This document shows, piece by piece, positions 1 through 5,783 of a stretch of DNA of 25,156 nt. The stretch is from a virus. Both the position numbers and the translations under genes were made by a program. The stretch covers positions 1 to 25,156 of IMG/VR virus record IMGVR_UViG_3300027974_000148. One strand, written 5' to 3'. A model generated the notes under the pieces. That model was not told where the DNA came from and ran no database searches. It was given only the letters and a program-made list of their open reading frames with translations. Numbering within the stretch: position 1 is the stretch's first letter; each line of letters begins with the position of its first letter.

Positions 1-29
1 CAAATAAACAACATTTTTACAATAAACAC

Positions 30-58
30 TTGCAATATATTTTAAGTTAGCTTAATAT
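30..58 (+). promoter_or_regulatory. Predicted sigma70-type promoter for the left operon
   Basis: A TTGCAA -35 (30-35), a 17-nt spacer and a TAATAT -10 (53-58) sit about 40 nt upstream of the first gene. The spacer holds the near-palindrome TTAAGTTAGCTTAA (42-55), which overlaps the -10 and recurs in the second promoter region near 2080. Flanking DNA is very AT-rich. The call rests on motif spacing only. Confidence 0.6.
42..55. repeat. Near-palindromic operator-like repeat, copy 1
   Basis: TTAAGTTAGCTTAA differs from its own reverse complement at only two symmetric positions (TTAAGYTARCTTAA). The identical 14-mer occurs at 2080-2093, also inside a promoter spacer. A shared position inside two promoters suggests a binding site for a dimeric regulator. 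No regulator gene is visible in this window. Confidence 0.5.
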
Positions 59-98
59 CTAAATACGGCAATGTGCCGTGTTAATTAGGAGAACTCTT

Positions 99-341
99 AT
101 GAGTGAGCAAGATCAAGACTTTCACAGCTTTCAACAACATTTGGAACGCATCTTTAAAGACCTCGAAGATGGGGTATTTATTACAGCAGATGAGATAGGT
201 GACCTACGCTATGCGTGTGGTTTGCCATCACCAATCCGCAACACCCATGTAAACCCTGTTTTGCGTGATGTTATCAATGACATTGGCAATTGTTTTGGCA
301 ACCCTTTAAATACATTTCCTACAATGTGGAGCAAAAAATGA
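99..341 (+). CDS. Small acidic early protein of unknown function
   Basis: An 80-residue protein that I do not recognise. The ATG at 99 is chosen over an in-frame GTG at 78 because TAGGAGA (86-92) sits at good SD spacing before it. The sequence starts MSEQDQDFHSF and is hydrophilic, with no signal peptide, membrane segment or metal motif. It is the first gene after the promoter at 30-58. Its TGA overlaps the ATG of the SSB-like gene (ATGA at 338-341), so the two are probably translationally coupled. A role next to DNA replication or repair is inferred only from position. Confidence 0.75.
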   Translation: MSEQDQDFHSFQQHLERIFKDLEDGVFITADEIGDLRYACGLPSPIRNTHVNPVLRDVINDIGNCFGNPLNTFPTMWSKK

Positions 342-952
342 TTATTTCAGATAACAGCAAAGAATTTAAGATAGCCCCTGCTGGGTTACACATGGCGCGT
401 TTGTATAGCATCATTGACCTTGGCCACCAATCCGTAGAATGGGCTGGCGAATCCAAAATCATGCACAAGGTTGTATTGACTTGGGAATTGCACGGTAATG
501 ACGATACCGACCAGCCATTAAAAACCGATGACGGTAAACCTTTGATTGTGTCTAAGCGTTATACGGTTAGCCTTGGAGATCAAGCTAGATTACGCCAAGA
601 TTTAGAGGCTTGGGGCAATAAAAAAATGACTGCTGAAGATCGTAAGAATTTTGATCTTAAAGGCTTGTTAGGCCGTTTTTGCATGGTTAATATCACGCAC
701 TCAGAAGATGGCAAATACGCCAACATCAGCGGTATTAGCCCTGTACCGTCAGCATTGCGCACCGCCCAGCCAGAAGGCATTAACCCACCATTACATTTCT
801 GGTTAGCTGAATTTGACCAAGCTAAGTACGATGCGTTGCCAAAGTATTACAAAGAAAAGATTACAGAATCATCTGAATGGCGCGGTCAAAAGGCTAGGGA
901 TGCAAATGAGCCAAAGACTGAAGATACTAACCTTGACGATATTCCATTTTAA
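338..952 (+). CDS. Putative single-stranded DNA-binding protein (SSB-like)
   Basis: A 204-residue protein ending in an acidic tail and DDIPF. This matches the C-terminal tip (DDxIPF) through which bacterial and phage SSBs recruit partner proteins. The N-terminal 130 residues are mixed basic and beta-rich, as expected for an OB fold, although I cannot prove the fold by eye. The ATG at 338 is preferred over one at 290: it overlaps the previous stop as ATGA and has GGAG at 328-331. It lies two genes before a PD-(D/E)XK nuclease, so a replication and recombination module is likely. The alternative is an uncharacterised phage protein with a convergent tail. Confidence 0.65.
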   Translation: MIISDNSKEFKIAPAGLHMARLYSIIDLGHQSVEWAGESKIMHKVVLTWELHGNDDTDQPLKTDDGKPLIVSKRYTVSLGDQARLRQDLEAWGNKKMTAEDRKNFDLKGLLGRFCMVNITHSEDGKYANISGISPVPSALRTAQPEGINPPLHFWLAEFDQAKYDALPKYYKEKITESSEWRGQKARDANEPKTEDTNLDDIPF

Positions 953-961
953 GGGGCTAAC

Positions 962-1207
962 ATGAAATCATTTTTAGAAGAAAACAACCTTATTGGGCCA
1001 ATAGAAGTAACTTTGCGTGATTATTTTGCGGCTAAAGCTATGCCAATGGTTTTCAAATTTGTTCAAAATGCAATCACAGAAGATGGTGAAAGTTTTGAAA
1101 TTGAAGATGATCAAAGAGAAAATAATATTTCATCAGAAATGGCTGTAGTGGCTGAATATTGTTACATATTGGCTGATGCAATGATGAAAGCTAGAAATGA
1201 TAGTTAA
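962..1207 (+). CDS. Small acidic hypothetical protein
   Basis: An 81-residue protein, not recognised. The ATG follows AAGGGG at SD distance, 9 nt after the SSB-like stop. The middle is strongly acidic (EDGESFEIEDDQRE), and the C-terminal third is helix-prone with several Met and Ala. There is no membrane segment. The 3' end overlaps the nuclease gene by 11 nt, which suggests coupled expression. It could be an accessory factor of the nuclease or of replication, but the sequence itself does not show a function. Confidence 0.7.
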   Translation: MKSFLEENNLIGPIEVTLRDYFAAKAMPMVFKFVQNAITEDGESFEIEDDQRENNISSEMAVVAEYCYILADAMMKARNDS

Positions 1208-1958
1208 AGAAAAGGTACAAGAAAATGGTCATTGGTACACAAAAGACGGCACTCCAGCCTATACAACCATCGGCAAAACTGGAGAGCGGCCAACAACGCT
1301 TCGCGATGCACGGAAAATTGGACTTTTGCCAAGTGTTACAACAATTAACGGAATGTTATCAAAAGCAGGCCTTGATACATGGAAACAGCAACAAGTCCTC
1401 TTAGCCGCCCTAACGCTTCCTAGAGGGCCACAAGAGCCTGAAGATGAATGGCTAAAGCGTGTAATGCAAGATAGTAAAGCTACTGGTAGGGAGGCGGCAG
1501 AACGCGGTACGGCCATCCACGCCATTATTGAAGGCTACTTTGAGCAGATGTATTTGCCAGAAAAGCCAGCTTATCTTGACGCGATTGATAGTATTTTAAA
1601 AGATACTTTTGGTGACCAGCCGTGGCTTGCAGAGCGTTCTTTTGCTCATCATCTGGGATTTGGTGGCAAATGTGACTTAATAGCCAAACCCATCAACGGT
1701 CAGGGTAATGGGTTTGTAGTAGATTTCAAGACAAAAGACACCGACCTTGATAAAGTTGATGTATATTTTGAGCATGAAATGCAGTTAGCGGCTTATCGTG
1801 AAGGACTAAACTTGCCTACTGCACGGTGCGCTATCGTATTTGTCAACGGAACTACAAACCAAGTAAAATTGATAGAAGTGGAAGAACCCCAGCTTCAAAA
1901 GAGTTGGGAGTGTTTCCAGCATTTGTTAAGGGTCTATCAGATCAAGAACAATATCTAG
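1197..1958 (+). CDS. PD-(D/E)XK nuclease, Cas4/RecB-like exonuclease
   Basis: A 253-residue protein with the RecB/Cas4-type nuclease signature. GTAIH (H108) lies in a helix before the core. GGKCDLI carries the first metal-binding Asp (D160), VDFKTK holds the D-x-K pair (D176, K178), and QLAAY (196-200) matches the C-terminal Q-x-x-x-Y motif. In phages such proteins are usually 5'-3' exonucleases or recombination nucleases that trim ends for annealing by a partner. The SSB-like gene upstream fits that setting. No Cys cluster for a Cas4 iron-sulphur centre is visible. The start overlaps the previous gene and has only a weak SD (GAAAG). It is followed by about 180 nt of promoter-like DNA. Confidence 0.85.
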   Translation: MIVKEKVQENGHWYTKDGTPAYTTIGKTGERPTTLRDARKIGLLPSVTTINGMLSKAGLDTWKQQQVLLAALTLPRGPQEPEDEWLKRVMQDSKATGREAAERGTAIHAIIEGYFEQMYLPEKPAYLDAIDSILKDTFGDQPWLAERSFAHHLGFGGKCDLIAKPINGQGNGFVVDFKTKDTDLDKVDVYFEHEMQLAAYREGLNLPTARCAIVFVNGTTNQVKLIEVEEPQLQKSWECFQHLLRVYQIKNNI

Positions 1959-2038
1959 TTTCCTTCACGGGAACGGGGGAAAGCAAAATTGCTTCACATA
2001 CAGGATTGTGAGTACCCCACCTTTTAATTGTTGTATTT

Positions 2039-2100
2039 TTGCACTTAGGGTATATCCCTATAAAATAATACTTGCATTGTTAAGTTAGCTTAACTAAACT
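2039..2100 (+). promoter_or_regulatory. Tandem promoter and operator region for the small-gene operon
   Basis: Two overlapping promoter-like sets are visible. The first is TTGCAC (2039-2044), a 16-nt spacer and TAAAAT (2061-2066). The second is TTGCAT (2072-2077), a 17-nt spacer and TAAACT (2095-2100). The first spacer contains a perfect inverted repeat, TAGGG-tatat-CCCTA (2046-2060). The second contains TTAAGTTAGCTTAA (2080-2093). The 183-nt gap 1959-2141 holds no other gene that I can support. It also contains AGCAA-aa-TTGCT near 1982, of unknown meaning. Confidence 0.5.
2080..2093. repeat. Near-palindromic operator-like repeat, copy 2
   Basis: An exact copy of the 14-mer at 42-55, here lying between a TTGCAT -35 and a TAAACT -10. 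Its distance from the upstream TTGCA motif is 4 nt shorter than in copy 1, so the repeat itself, rather than the whole promoter, is the conserved unit. Confidence 0.5.
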
Positions 2101-2141
2101 GGTGTTACTCAATAACGAGTGAGATAGAAAAGGAAATAAAA

Positions 2142-2324
2142 ATGCAAAATTATTTAATAACAGTTACACCAAAAAACATTACTTGGAATAACCAGCAGTA
2201 CACCGTAATCAAAAGAGCCAAAGATGCTCCATCAGCTATAAAAAAAGCTAGGTCTGAGTACAGCGACACATTTTGGAGTAAAGATTTTTCAGCGGCAACA
2301 TACAAAGCAAAGTTAGCAGATTAA
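2142..2324 (+). CDS. Small basic hypothetical protein
   Basis: A 60-residue protein, not recognised. It is rich in Lys and Ala with aromatic residues (WNNQQYTVIKRAKDAP). The strong SD AAGGAAA lies 7 nt before the ATG, and the gene is the first after the promoter region at 2039-2100. The 5' leader contains ACTC-aataac-GAGT, a possible short hairpin. The end is followed directly by a UUCG-capped hairpin, so this gene may be transcribed partly alone. A nucleic-acid or protein-binding role is possible from the charge, but is not shown. Confidence 0.7.
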   Translation: MQNYLITVTPKNITWNNQQYTVIKRAKDAPSAIKKARSEYSDTFWSKDFSAATYKAKLAD

Positions 2325-2329
2325 TAAAC

Positions 2330-2351
2330 TGCCCTTCGGGGCATACTTTTT
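2330..2351 (+). terminator. Short intrinsic terminator or attenuator with UUCG loop
   Basis: TGCCC (2330-2334), TTCG loop (2335-2338) and GGGCA (2339-2343) form a 5-bp stem closed by a stable UUCG tetraloop. TAC and five T (2347-2351) follow. The stem is short, so termination is probably partial; it lies in the 43-nt gap between two genes of the same operon. Confidence 0.5.
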
Positions 2352-2367
2352 AAAAAGTGAGATAGAC

Positions 2368-2595
2368 ATGAGCAAAAATTATTTATTTTCGATGTATGTT
2401 GGCGATACCTACCTTGACATACACGGTTCAGCAGAACCCGATGAGCCTAGCTTGGGCCATTCAGGAAGTTTAGATATAGAAGATGTATTTATTTGCGACA
2501 CCAAAACCAGCGTGTTAGAAATGATACACGCCCTTAATTTTAATGAATTTGTTAAACAAGCAGAAGAAGCCTACTCAGAACTGGAAAAATCATGA
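2368..2595 (+). CDS. Small acidic hypothetical protein
   Basis: A 75-residue acidic protein, not recognised. It begins MSKNYLFSMYVGDTYLD and has a Glu-rich helical C-terminus. AGTGAGATAGA lies immediately before the ATG. The same 11-mer occurs at 2118-2128 in the leader of the preceding gene, so this may be a duplicated leader segment. The stop overlaps the ATG of the lipoprotein gene (ATGA at 2592-2595). There is no signal peptide or metal motif. Function unknown. Confidence 0.7.
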   Translation: MSKNYLFSMYVGDTYLDIHGSAEPDEPSLGHSGSLDIEDVFICDTKTSVLEMIHALNFNEFVKQAEEAYSELEKS

Positions 2596-2846
2596 AATAT
2601 TTATTATTTTTAGCCCTATTAGCATTAGCCGCCTGTAGTTCTTTTGACCCACCGCCTCATGTCAGCCTTGAAACTGATAAGCAGGCGTATCACATGAACC
2701 GCCAAGCCGTGATCCTTGGCATTACTGAGTGTGAAGAAGCTGGTACGCGCCCAGTAATTATTACTGCCAAGCGTAGGATTAACGGCATTATGAGCGATGT
2801 TCCAGTAGAAGTTACTTGTCACCCACGCTACAAACTATTTCACTAG
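2592..2846 (+). CDS. Small predicted outer- or inner-membrane lipoprotein
   Basis: An 84-residue protein with a textbook lipoprotein signal: MKYLLFLALLALAAC, a charged start, a hydrophobic stretch and the lipobox LAAC with Cys15 as the lipidated residue. The mature part is about 70 residues, starting CSSFDPPPHVS. It contains two further Cys (in TECEEAG and VTCHPR) that could form a disulphide in the periplasm. It is translationally coupled to the upstream gene by ATGA. Phage lipoproteins of this size can act as o-spanins (Rz1) or in superinfection exclusion. The early-strand location and lack of Pro-rich Rz1 character favour a host-envelope or exclusion role, but this is inference. Confidence 0.75.
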   Translation: MKYLLFLALLALAACSSFDPPPHVSLETDKQAYHMNRQAVILGITECEEAGTRPVIITAKRRINGIMSDVPVEVTCHPRYKLFH

Positions 2847-2855
2847 GAGATCAGC

Positions 2856-2948
2856 ATGAAAGAATTTATTTTAGGCGGTTTGATGGCCCTGTTTATTTGT
2901 GTAATTATTTTTGGTACTACCTATTTAACTCAGGGGTATCCAATATGA
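2856..2948 (+). CDS. 30-residue single-span membrane microprotein
   Basis: An ATG at 2856 follows TAGGAGA at ideal SD spacing and opens 30 codons: MKEFILGGLMALFICVIIFG, then a short polar tail ending in GYPI. Residues 4-24 form one hydrophobic span. The stop TGA overlaps the next ATG (ATGA at 2945-2948), and it starts 9 nt after the lipoprotein gene, so the spacing is that of a real operon gene. It may be a small membrane partner of the lipoprotein. Coding status rests on the SD, the overlap and the clean hydrophobic span. Confidence 0.7.
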   Translation: MKEFILGGLMALFICVIIFGTTYLTQGYPI

Positions 2949-3250
2949 ACAATAAATGGACTAAAGAAAATTTTGAAATTTATGATGCTCAAAACCCTGA
3001 CATCTGGTTAATGTTTAAAAAGTTCTCTTTGCAGGTAGCATCAAGGCGGCAATACTTCTCAGCTAAGTGCGTATTTCACCGTGTACGATGGGAAACGGCC
3101 ATTGGCAATACTGGGGACTTTAAGATTGATGATGGTTGGATTAGTCACTACGCTAGAAAGTTTGCTAAAGAGTTCCCAGAGCATGAGCAATTGTTTCAGT
3201 TTAGGGTTCGTAAGGTTAGCTATCACAATGACAGCTACGCCCCTTTTTAA
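2945..3250 (+). CDS. Conserved small phage protein of unknown function
   Basis: A 101-residue protein. The ATG at 2945 is chosen because it overlaps the upstream stop as ATGA and follows AGGGG; an in-frame start at 2816 would overlap two genes. The pattern RWETAIGNTGDFKIDDG, followed by HYARKFAKEFPEHEQLFQFR, resembles a short protein family that I recall as widespread in phages and without known function. It is rich in aromatic and basic residues and has no membrane segment. Its stop codon interlocks with that of the convergent endolysin gene (4-nt overlap). Family assignment is from memory. Confidence 0.75.
   Translation: MNNKWTKENFEIYDAQNPDIWLMFKKFSLQVASRRQYFSAKCVFHRVRWETAIGNTGDFKIDDGWISHYARKFAKEFPEHEQLFQFRVRKVSYHNDSYAPF
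3217..3248 (+). terminator. Possible terminator hairpin at the convergence point
   Basis: TAGCTATCA (3217-3225), CAA loop and TGACAGCTA (3229-3237) form a 9-bp inverted repeat with one mismatch on the + strand, which becomes a G-U pair on the - strand. CGCCCC and TTTTT follow (3244-3248). It lies inside the last codons of the 101-residue gene. The U run is 6 nt away from the stem, so efficiency is doubtful. Confidence 0.3.
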
Positions 3251-3666
3251 GCGATCTGTTTGCCTTCTTTAAGATCAGTTAGGGTTAGTCCACCAGTATA
3301 TTGAAAGTGGGCTAACTCTTTAAATGTTCTCCACCTGCCAGCCCATTCTAATCCTGCTTGTTCCCCTAGTTCCCCGATTTTAGTCCATACAGGATCAGAG
3401 CCATCCCAATTAGGCTTACCGTTAATGAGGGGTACAACATCAATAGCACAACGCCAGTTATGCCAAGAATCGCCAGCTTTTGCATTAGTAACCACCTTTC
3501 CTGCTGTAGTCCTACCTTGTTCGTACAAAGCCTGTTGTGATTCGTGATCGCGGTAAGTAGAAGTAACTAATAGGTCTATGTCATTTTCTTTGCAAAGCCG
3601 CAAAAATTGTTCTACACGCTCTTTAGCTACGGGAAGTAGCTCATCTAGTAAGCGACTGTTAATCAT
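3247..3666 (-). CDS. Endolysin, peptidase M15 (L-Ala-D-Glu or D-Ala-D-Ala type)
   Basis: A 139-residue zinc peptidase that cleaves peptide cross-links of peptidoglycan at the end of infection. The M15 motifs are visible: STYRDHESQQALYEQGRT (36-53, substrate-binding Arg region), DSWHNWRCAID with zinc ligands H69 and D76, GLEWAGRW with the likely catalytic Glu107, and HFQ with zinc ligand H120. The size matches single-domain phage endolysins of the T5 class. There is no signal peptide, so export depends on a holin. The holin-like gene is immediately upstream with a 4-nt overlap. It is the last gene of the late operon. Confidence 0.9.
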   Translation of the reverse strand: MINSRLLDELLPVAKERVEQFLRLCKENDIDLLVTSTYRDHESQQALYEQGRTTAGKVVTNAKAGDSWHNWRCAIDVVPLINGKPNWDGSDPVWTKIGELGEQAGLEWAGRWRTFKELAHFQYTGGLTLTDLKEGKQIA

Positions 3667-4031
3667 TTTTTGAGGTTAGCCATAATGCGTGTTCCAAATA
3701 GGAATCCAAACGCAATATTTGCGGCTTCAACGCCAATTCTTTGAATCTCTGGGGTAACTGATAAAAACAATGTACCGATTCCTACAACAATAACAAACAA
3801 TGCCCCCAAATAACGACTAGAAGCCCTTAAATCAATGACCCATTGGCTAGGTGTACCGTAGGGGTTATCTAGCGCGGCAATGGCCTGTAGCTTGCTTATT
3901 TCGTTTTGGTCTAGCTTGATCTGCTCATCTACAGAAATAGGCTTTACGCCCCCTGTAAACATCCCAATGAGGCTTTTAATCCCGTCAATACCAACGGGAA
4001 CTAATGCGCCAATGATGGTTTCTAAAATCAT
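3663..4031 (-). CDS. Putative holin with three hydrophobic segments
   Basis: A 122-residue membrane protein directly upstream of the endolysin. The ATG at 4031 overlaps the stop of the preceding gene as ATGA and is preferred over an in-frame start at 4103, which would lie deep inside that gene. Hydrophobic segments are at about 3-24, 74-92 (YLGALFVIVVGIGTLFLSV) and 103-115, with a basic C-terminus. The pattern resembles the three-span holin family seen in gene transfer agents and many phages (my recollection). The middle loop (30-72) is polar and charged. Position, size and topology support a holin; the exact family is uncertain. Confidence 0.75.
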   Translation of the reverse strand: MILETIIGALVPVGIDGIKSLIGMFTGGVKPISVDEQIKLDQNEISKLQAIAALDNPYGTPSQWVIDLRASSRYLGALFVIVVGIGTLFLSVTPEIQRIGVEAANIAFGFLFGTRIMANLKK

Positions 4032-4243
4032 TTGTTTGTCAAATAATGGCTTAAAAAGCCGATAAAAGTAGATAAAGCGGAAACAATAACCATTCCTGCC
4101 CAAAATCCACCACGACCCTTATTGGCTAAAGCAAGCAATTCTTCCATGCCTTCTTCTAGCTTATCTACTTTTTGTTGAAGATTTTCAACTTGGTTGACTA
4201 GCCCACCAAACTTGAACATATCAAAATTTTCGAGGTCAGCCAT
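4028..4243 (-). CDS. Coiled-coil protein with C-terminal membrane anchor (lysis module)
   Basis: A 71-residue protein. Residues 14-41 form a heptad-type coiled coil (VNQVENLQQKVDKLEEGMEE), followed by a basic hinge (NKGRGG) and a hydrophobic span at 47-67. The layout resembles XhlA-type accessory lysis proteins and small i-spanin-like or antiholin proteins. It is coupled by ATGA to the holin gene and begins 1 nt after the Gly-rich tail gene. A lysis-timing or spanin role is inferred from context. No separate Rz/Rz1 pair is visible in the late operon. Confidence 0.65.
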   Translation of the reverse strand: MADLENFDMFKFGGLVNQVENLQQKVDKLEEGMEELLALANKGRGGFWAGMVIVSALSTFIGFLSHYLTNK

Positions 4244-4244
4244 A

Positions 4245-5078
4245 TCAAGAGCCTATTTTAAATGTACCGCTAGATGTATATTTGTGAACTATGTAATTAA
4301 TACCGCCAGATGAGTAAGATGTTACAGTTCCACCTGTTCCAATTTGTGCAGTTGCTGGATAAGAAATAGCAATAACACCCGAACCCCCAGACCCACCACC
4401 GCCACCTTTGGTAGCACCGTTGCCACCATTGCCAGTATTGGTACTGCCAGATGAACCTCCACCAATAGAACCACCAGTAGAATAAGTTACGGCAGAACCA
4501 GTAATAGAATTGCTTGCACCAGCGCCCCCAGTTCCTCCAGAATTACCACTTGTACCTACAGCACTTGCGCCACCACCGCCACCACCAGTACCCAAACCGC
4601 CTGAACTTCCTGAATTTCCACCATTAAAGCCTTGGCCAACAACTCCTGTGCCTCCAATAGAACCGTCTGATCTGCCACCACCTCCACCGCCTGAACCACC
4701 ATTTCCACCTGCGAATGATGTCCCATCGTTTGCACCAAAACTACCGCCGCCACCGCCAGAAGAAGTTATTGATGTAAATCTAGAACCCGTAATAGATGAA
4801 CTTCCTCCATTAGACCCCATAGAAATACCAACACCTGCACCAGCACCGCCAGCGCCAACAGTAACGGTATATGTAATTCCATATACAAAAGATACTGTAT
4901 TTGTTAATAAACCACCAGCGCCACCACCGCCGCCACCATTGATTTCATTACCATTTTCATCAGTACCACCACCGCCACCAGCACCAGCAACCGTTAAATA
5001 ATTAGCTGTTAATGCACCACCTTTGCCAAATCCATAAGCATAGGCAGATTCATTTCCAAGAGTAGAAATTAATGGCAT
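4245..5078 (-). CDS. Glycine-rich tail tip or adhesin protein
   Basis: A 277-residue protein dominated by Gly runs (five or more Gly) and GGSGG and GAGGAG blocks, typical of the phage Gly-rich tail domain and of T4 gp38-like adhesins with polyglycine II packing. The motif GGSGVIAISYP (about 228-238) is the usual closing strand of the domain. Near the N-terminus ITYTVTVGAGGAG is the opening. A C-terminal unit (INYIVHKYTSSGTFKIG) follows. Polyglycine loops form the receptor-binding surface in gp38-type adhesins. It lies 3 nt after the short tail-fibre gene, so it probably caps it. Only a poor SD is seen, so coupling is likely. The GGN repeats make the gene prone to length variation. Confidence 0.8.
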   Translation of the reverse strand: MPLISTLGNESAYAYGFGKGGALTANYLTVAGAGGGGGTDENGNEINGGGGGGAGGLLTNTVSFVYGITYTVTVGAGGAGAGVGISMGSNGGSSSITGSRFTSITSSGGGGGSFGANDGTSFAGGNGGSGGGGGGRSDGSIGGTGVVGQGFNGGNSGSSGGLGTGGGGGGASAVGTSGNSGGTGGAGASNSITGSAVTYSTGGSIGGGSSGSTNTGNGGNGATKGGGGGSGGSGVIAISYPATAQIGTGGTVTSYSSGGINYIVHKYTSSGTFKIGS

Positions 5079-5081
5079 AAT

Positions 5082-5783
5082 TTAAGAAAATTTAGTTTGA
5101 GATACAAAAGAAGTAAAAGTAGCTGAAGCAGTTTTTACAATAGCAATTGTGTACATATCTATTGAATTAGCATTACCAGAAGTAATGGCAAAACCACCTT
5201 GGTATTTTGGTGTAACAGTTGTACCGTCAATTTGAATGACATTAGGGTAATAAGGTGTAGCACCGTTAGTAACCATTAATACCATAGTCGCTGTTTGGCC
5301 TATAGCCATTACTGTATTTAAGCTAGTTGTAGAATTTCCACGAACATTAACAGTAAAGTTAGTTGTGGCATTAGATGTGTAATAAAGCACAGCTTGAGTT
5401 TTAAAATCATAATTTGTAGTAGCTGAAGGGGCAGAAGCACTTACTGTAGCGCCTTCTAAAATACTGCTAATAGAACCACCTGTAATAGCTACAGCATTAG
5501 CATTTTGGCTTGCCATAGTGCCTAAAGCGCCTACATAAGTATCTACATAGTTTTTGGTGGCTACATCTTGTGCGTTAGTAGGGTCAGCAGTATTAACAAT
5601 ACGGTTTGTACCCATATTGAGATTGCCAGAAGCAGTTGTTTGGCCATCAGAAGCTAATGAGCCTGTTAGGGCGTTAGCAATGTCAGTAAGGGTTGTATTA
5701 CCCCATGTAGAACTAATGGTTGTGCCTGTTACTACTGGATTACCAGCAGGTAGGGAATATGTACCCGATCCGTTTCTACTCAT
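5082..5783 (-). CDS. Short tail fibre protein with conserved N-terminal module
   Basis: A 233-residue protein. The N-terminal segment contains YSLPAGNPVVTGTTISSTWGN, then LASDGQTTASGNLNMG and NAQDVATKNYVDTYVG, a block common near the virion-attached end of podovirus tail fibres. The rest is beta-rich, Thr- and Asn-rich and suits a trimeric fibre. The ATG has GGAG at SD spacing and overlaps the previous gene by 8 nt. The Gly-rich adhesin follows. Together they likely form a two-part receptor-binding device. Receptor unknown. Confidence 0.75.
   Translation of the reverse strand: MSRNGSGTYSLPAGNPVVTGTTISSTWGNTTLTDIANALTGSLASDGQTTASGNLNMGTNRIVNTADPTNAQDVATKNYVDTYVGALGTMASQNANAVAITGGSISSILEGATVSASAPSATTNYDFKTQAVLYYTSNATTNFTVNVRGNSTTSLNTVMAIGQTATMVLMVTNGATPYYPNVIQIDGTTVTPKYQGGFAITSGNANSIDMYTIAIVKTASATFTSFVSQTKFS

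Noticed and set aside
1826-2011. 61-codon + strand ORF overlapping the end of the nuclease gene
   Set aside because: It starts inside the nuclease, has no SD and runs into the promoter region without recognisable content.
4510-5001. Proline-rich 163-codon ORF on the + strand
   Set aside because: It is the antisense shadow of the Gly-rich adhesin: Gly codons GGN read as Pro or Ala on the other strand. No SD or coupling.
4245-5078. CRISPR-like array or tandem repeat from the CCACCACC blocks
   Set aside because: The repetition is irregular, has no spacers of constant size and is explained by Gly codons.
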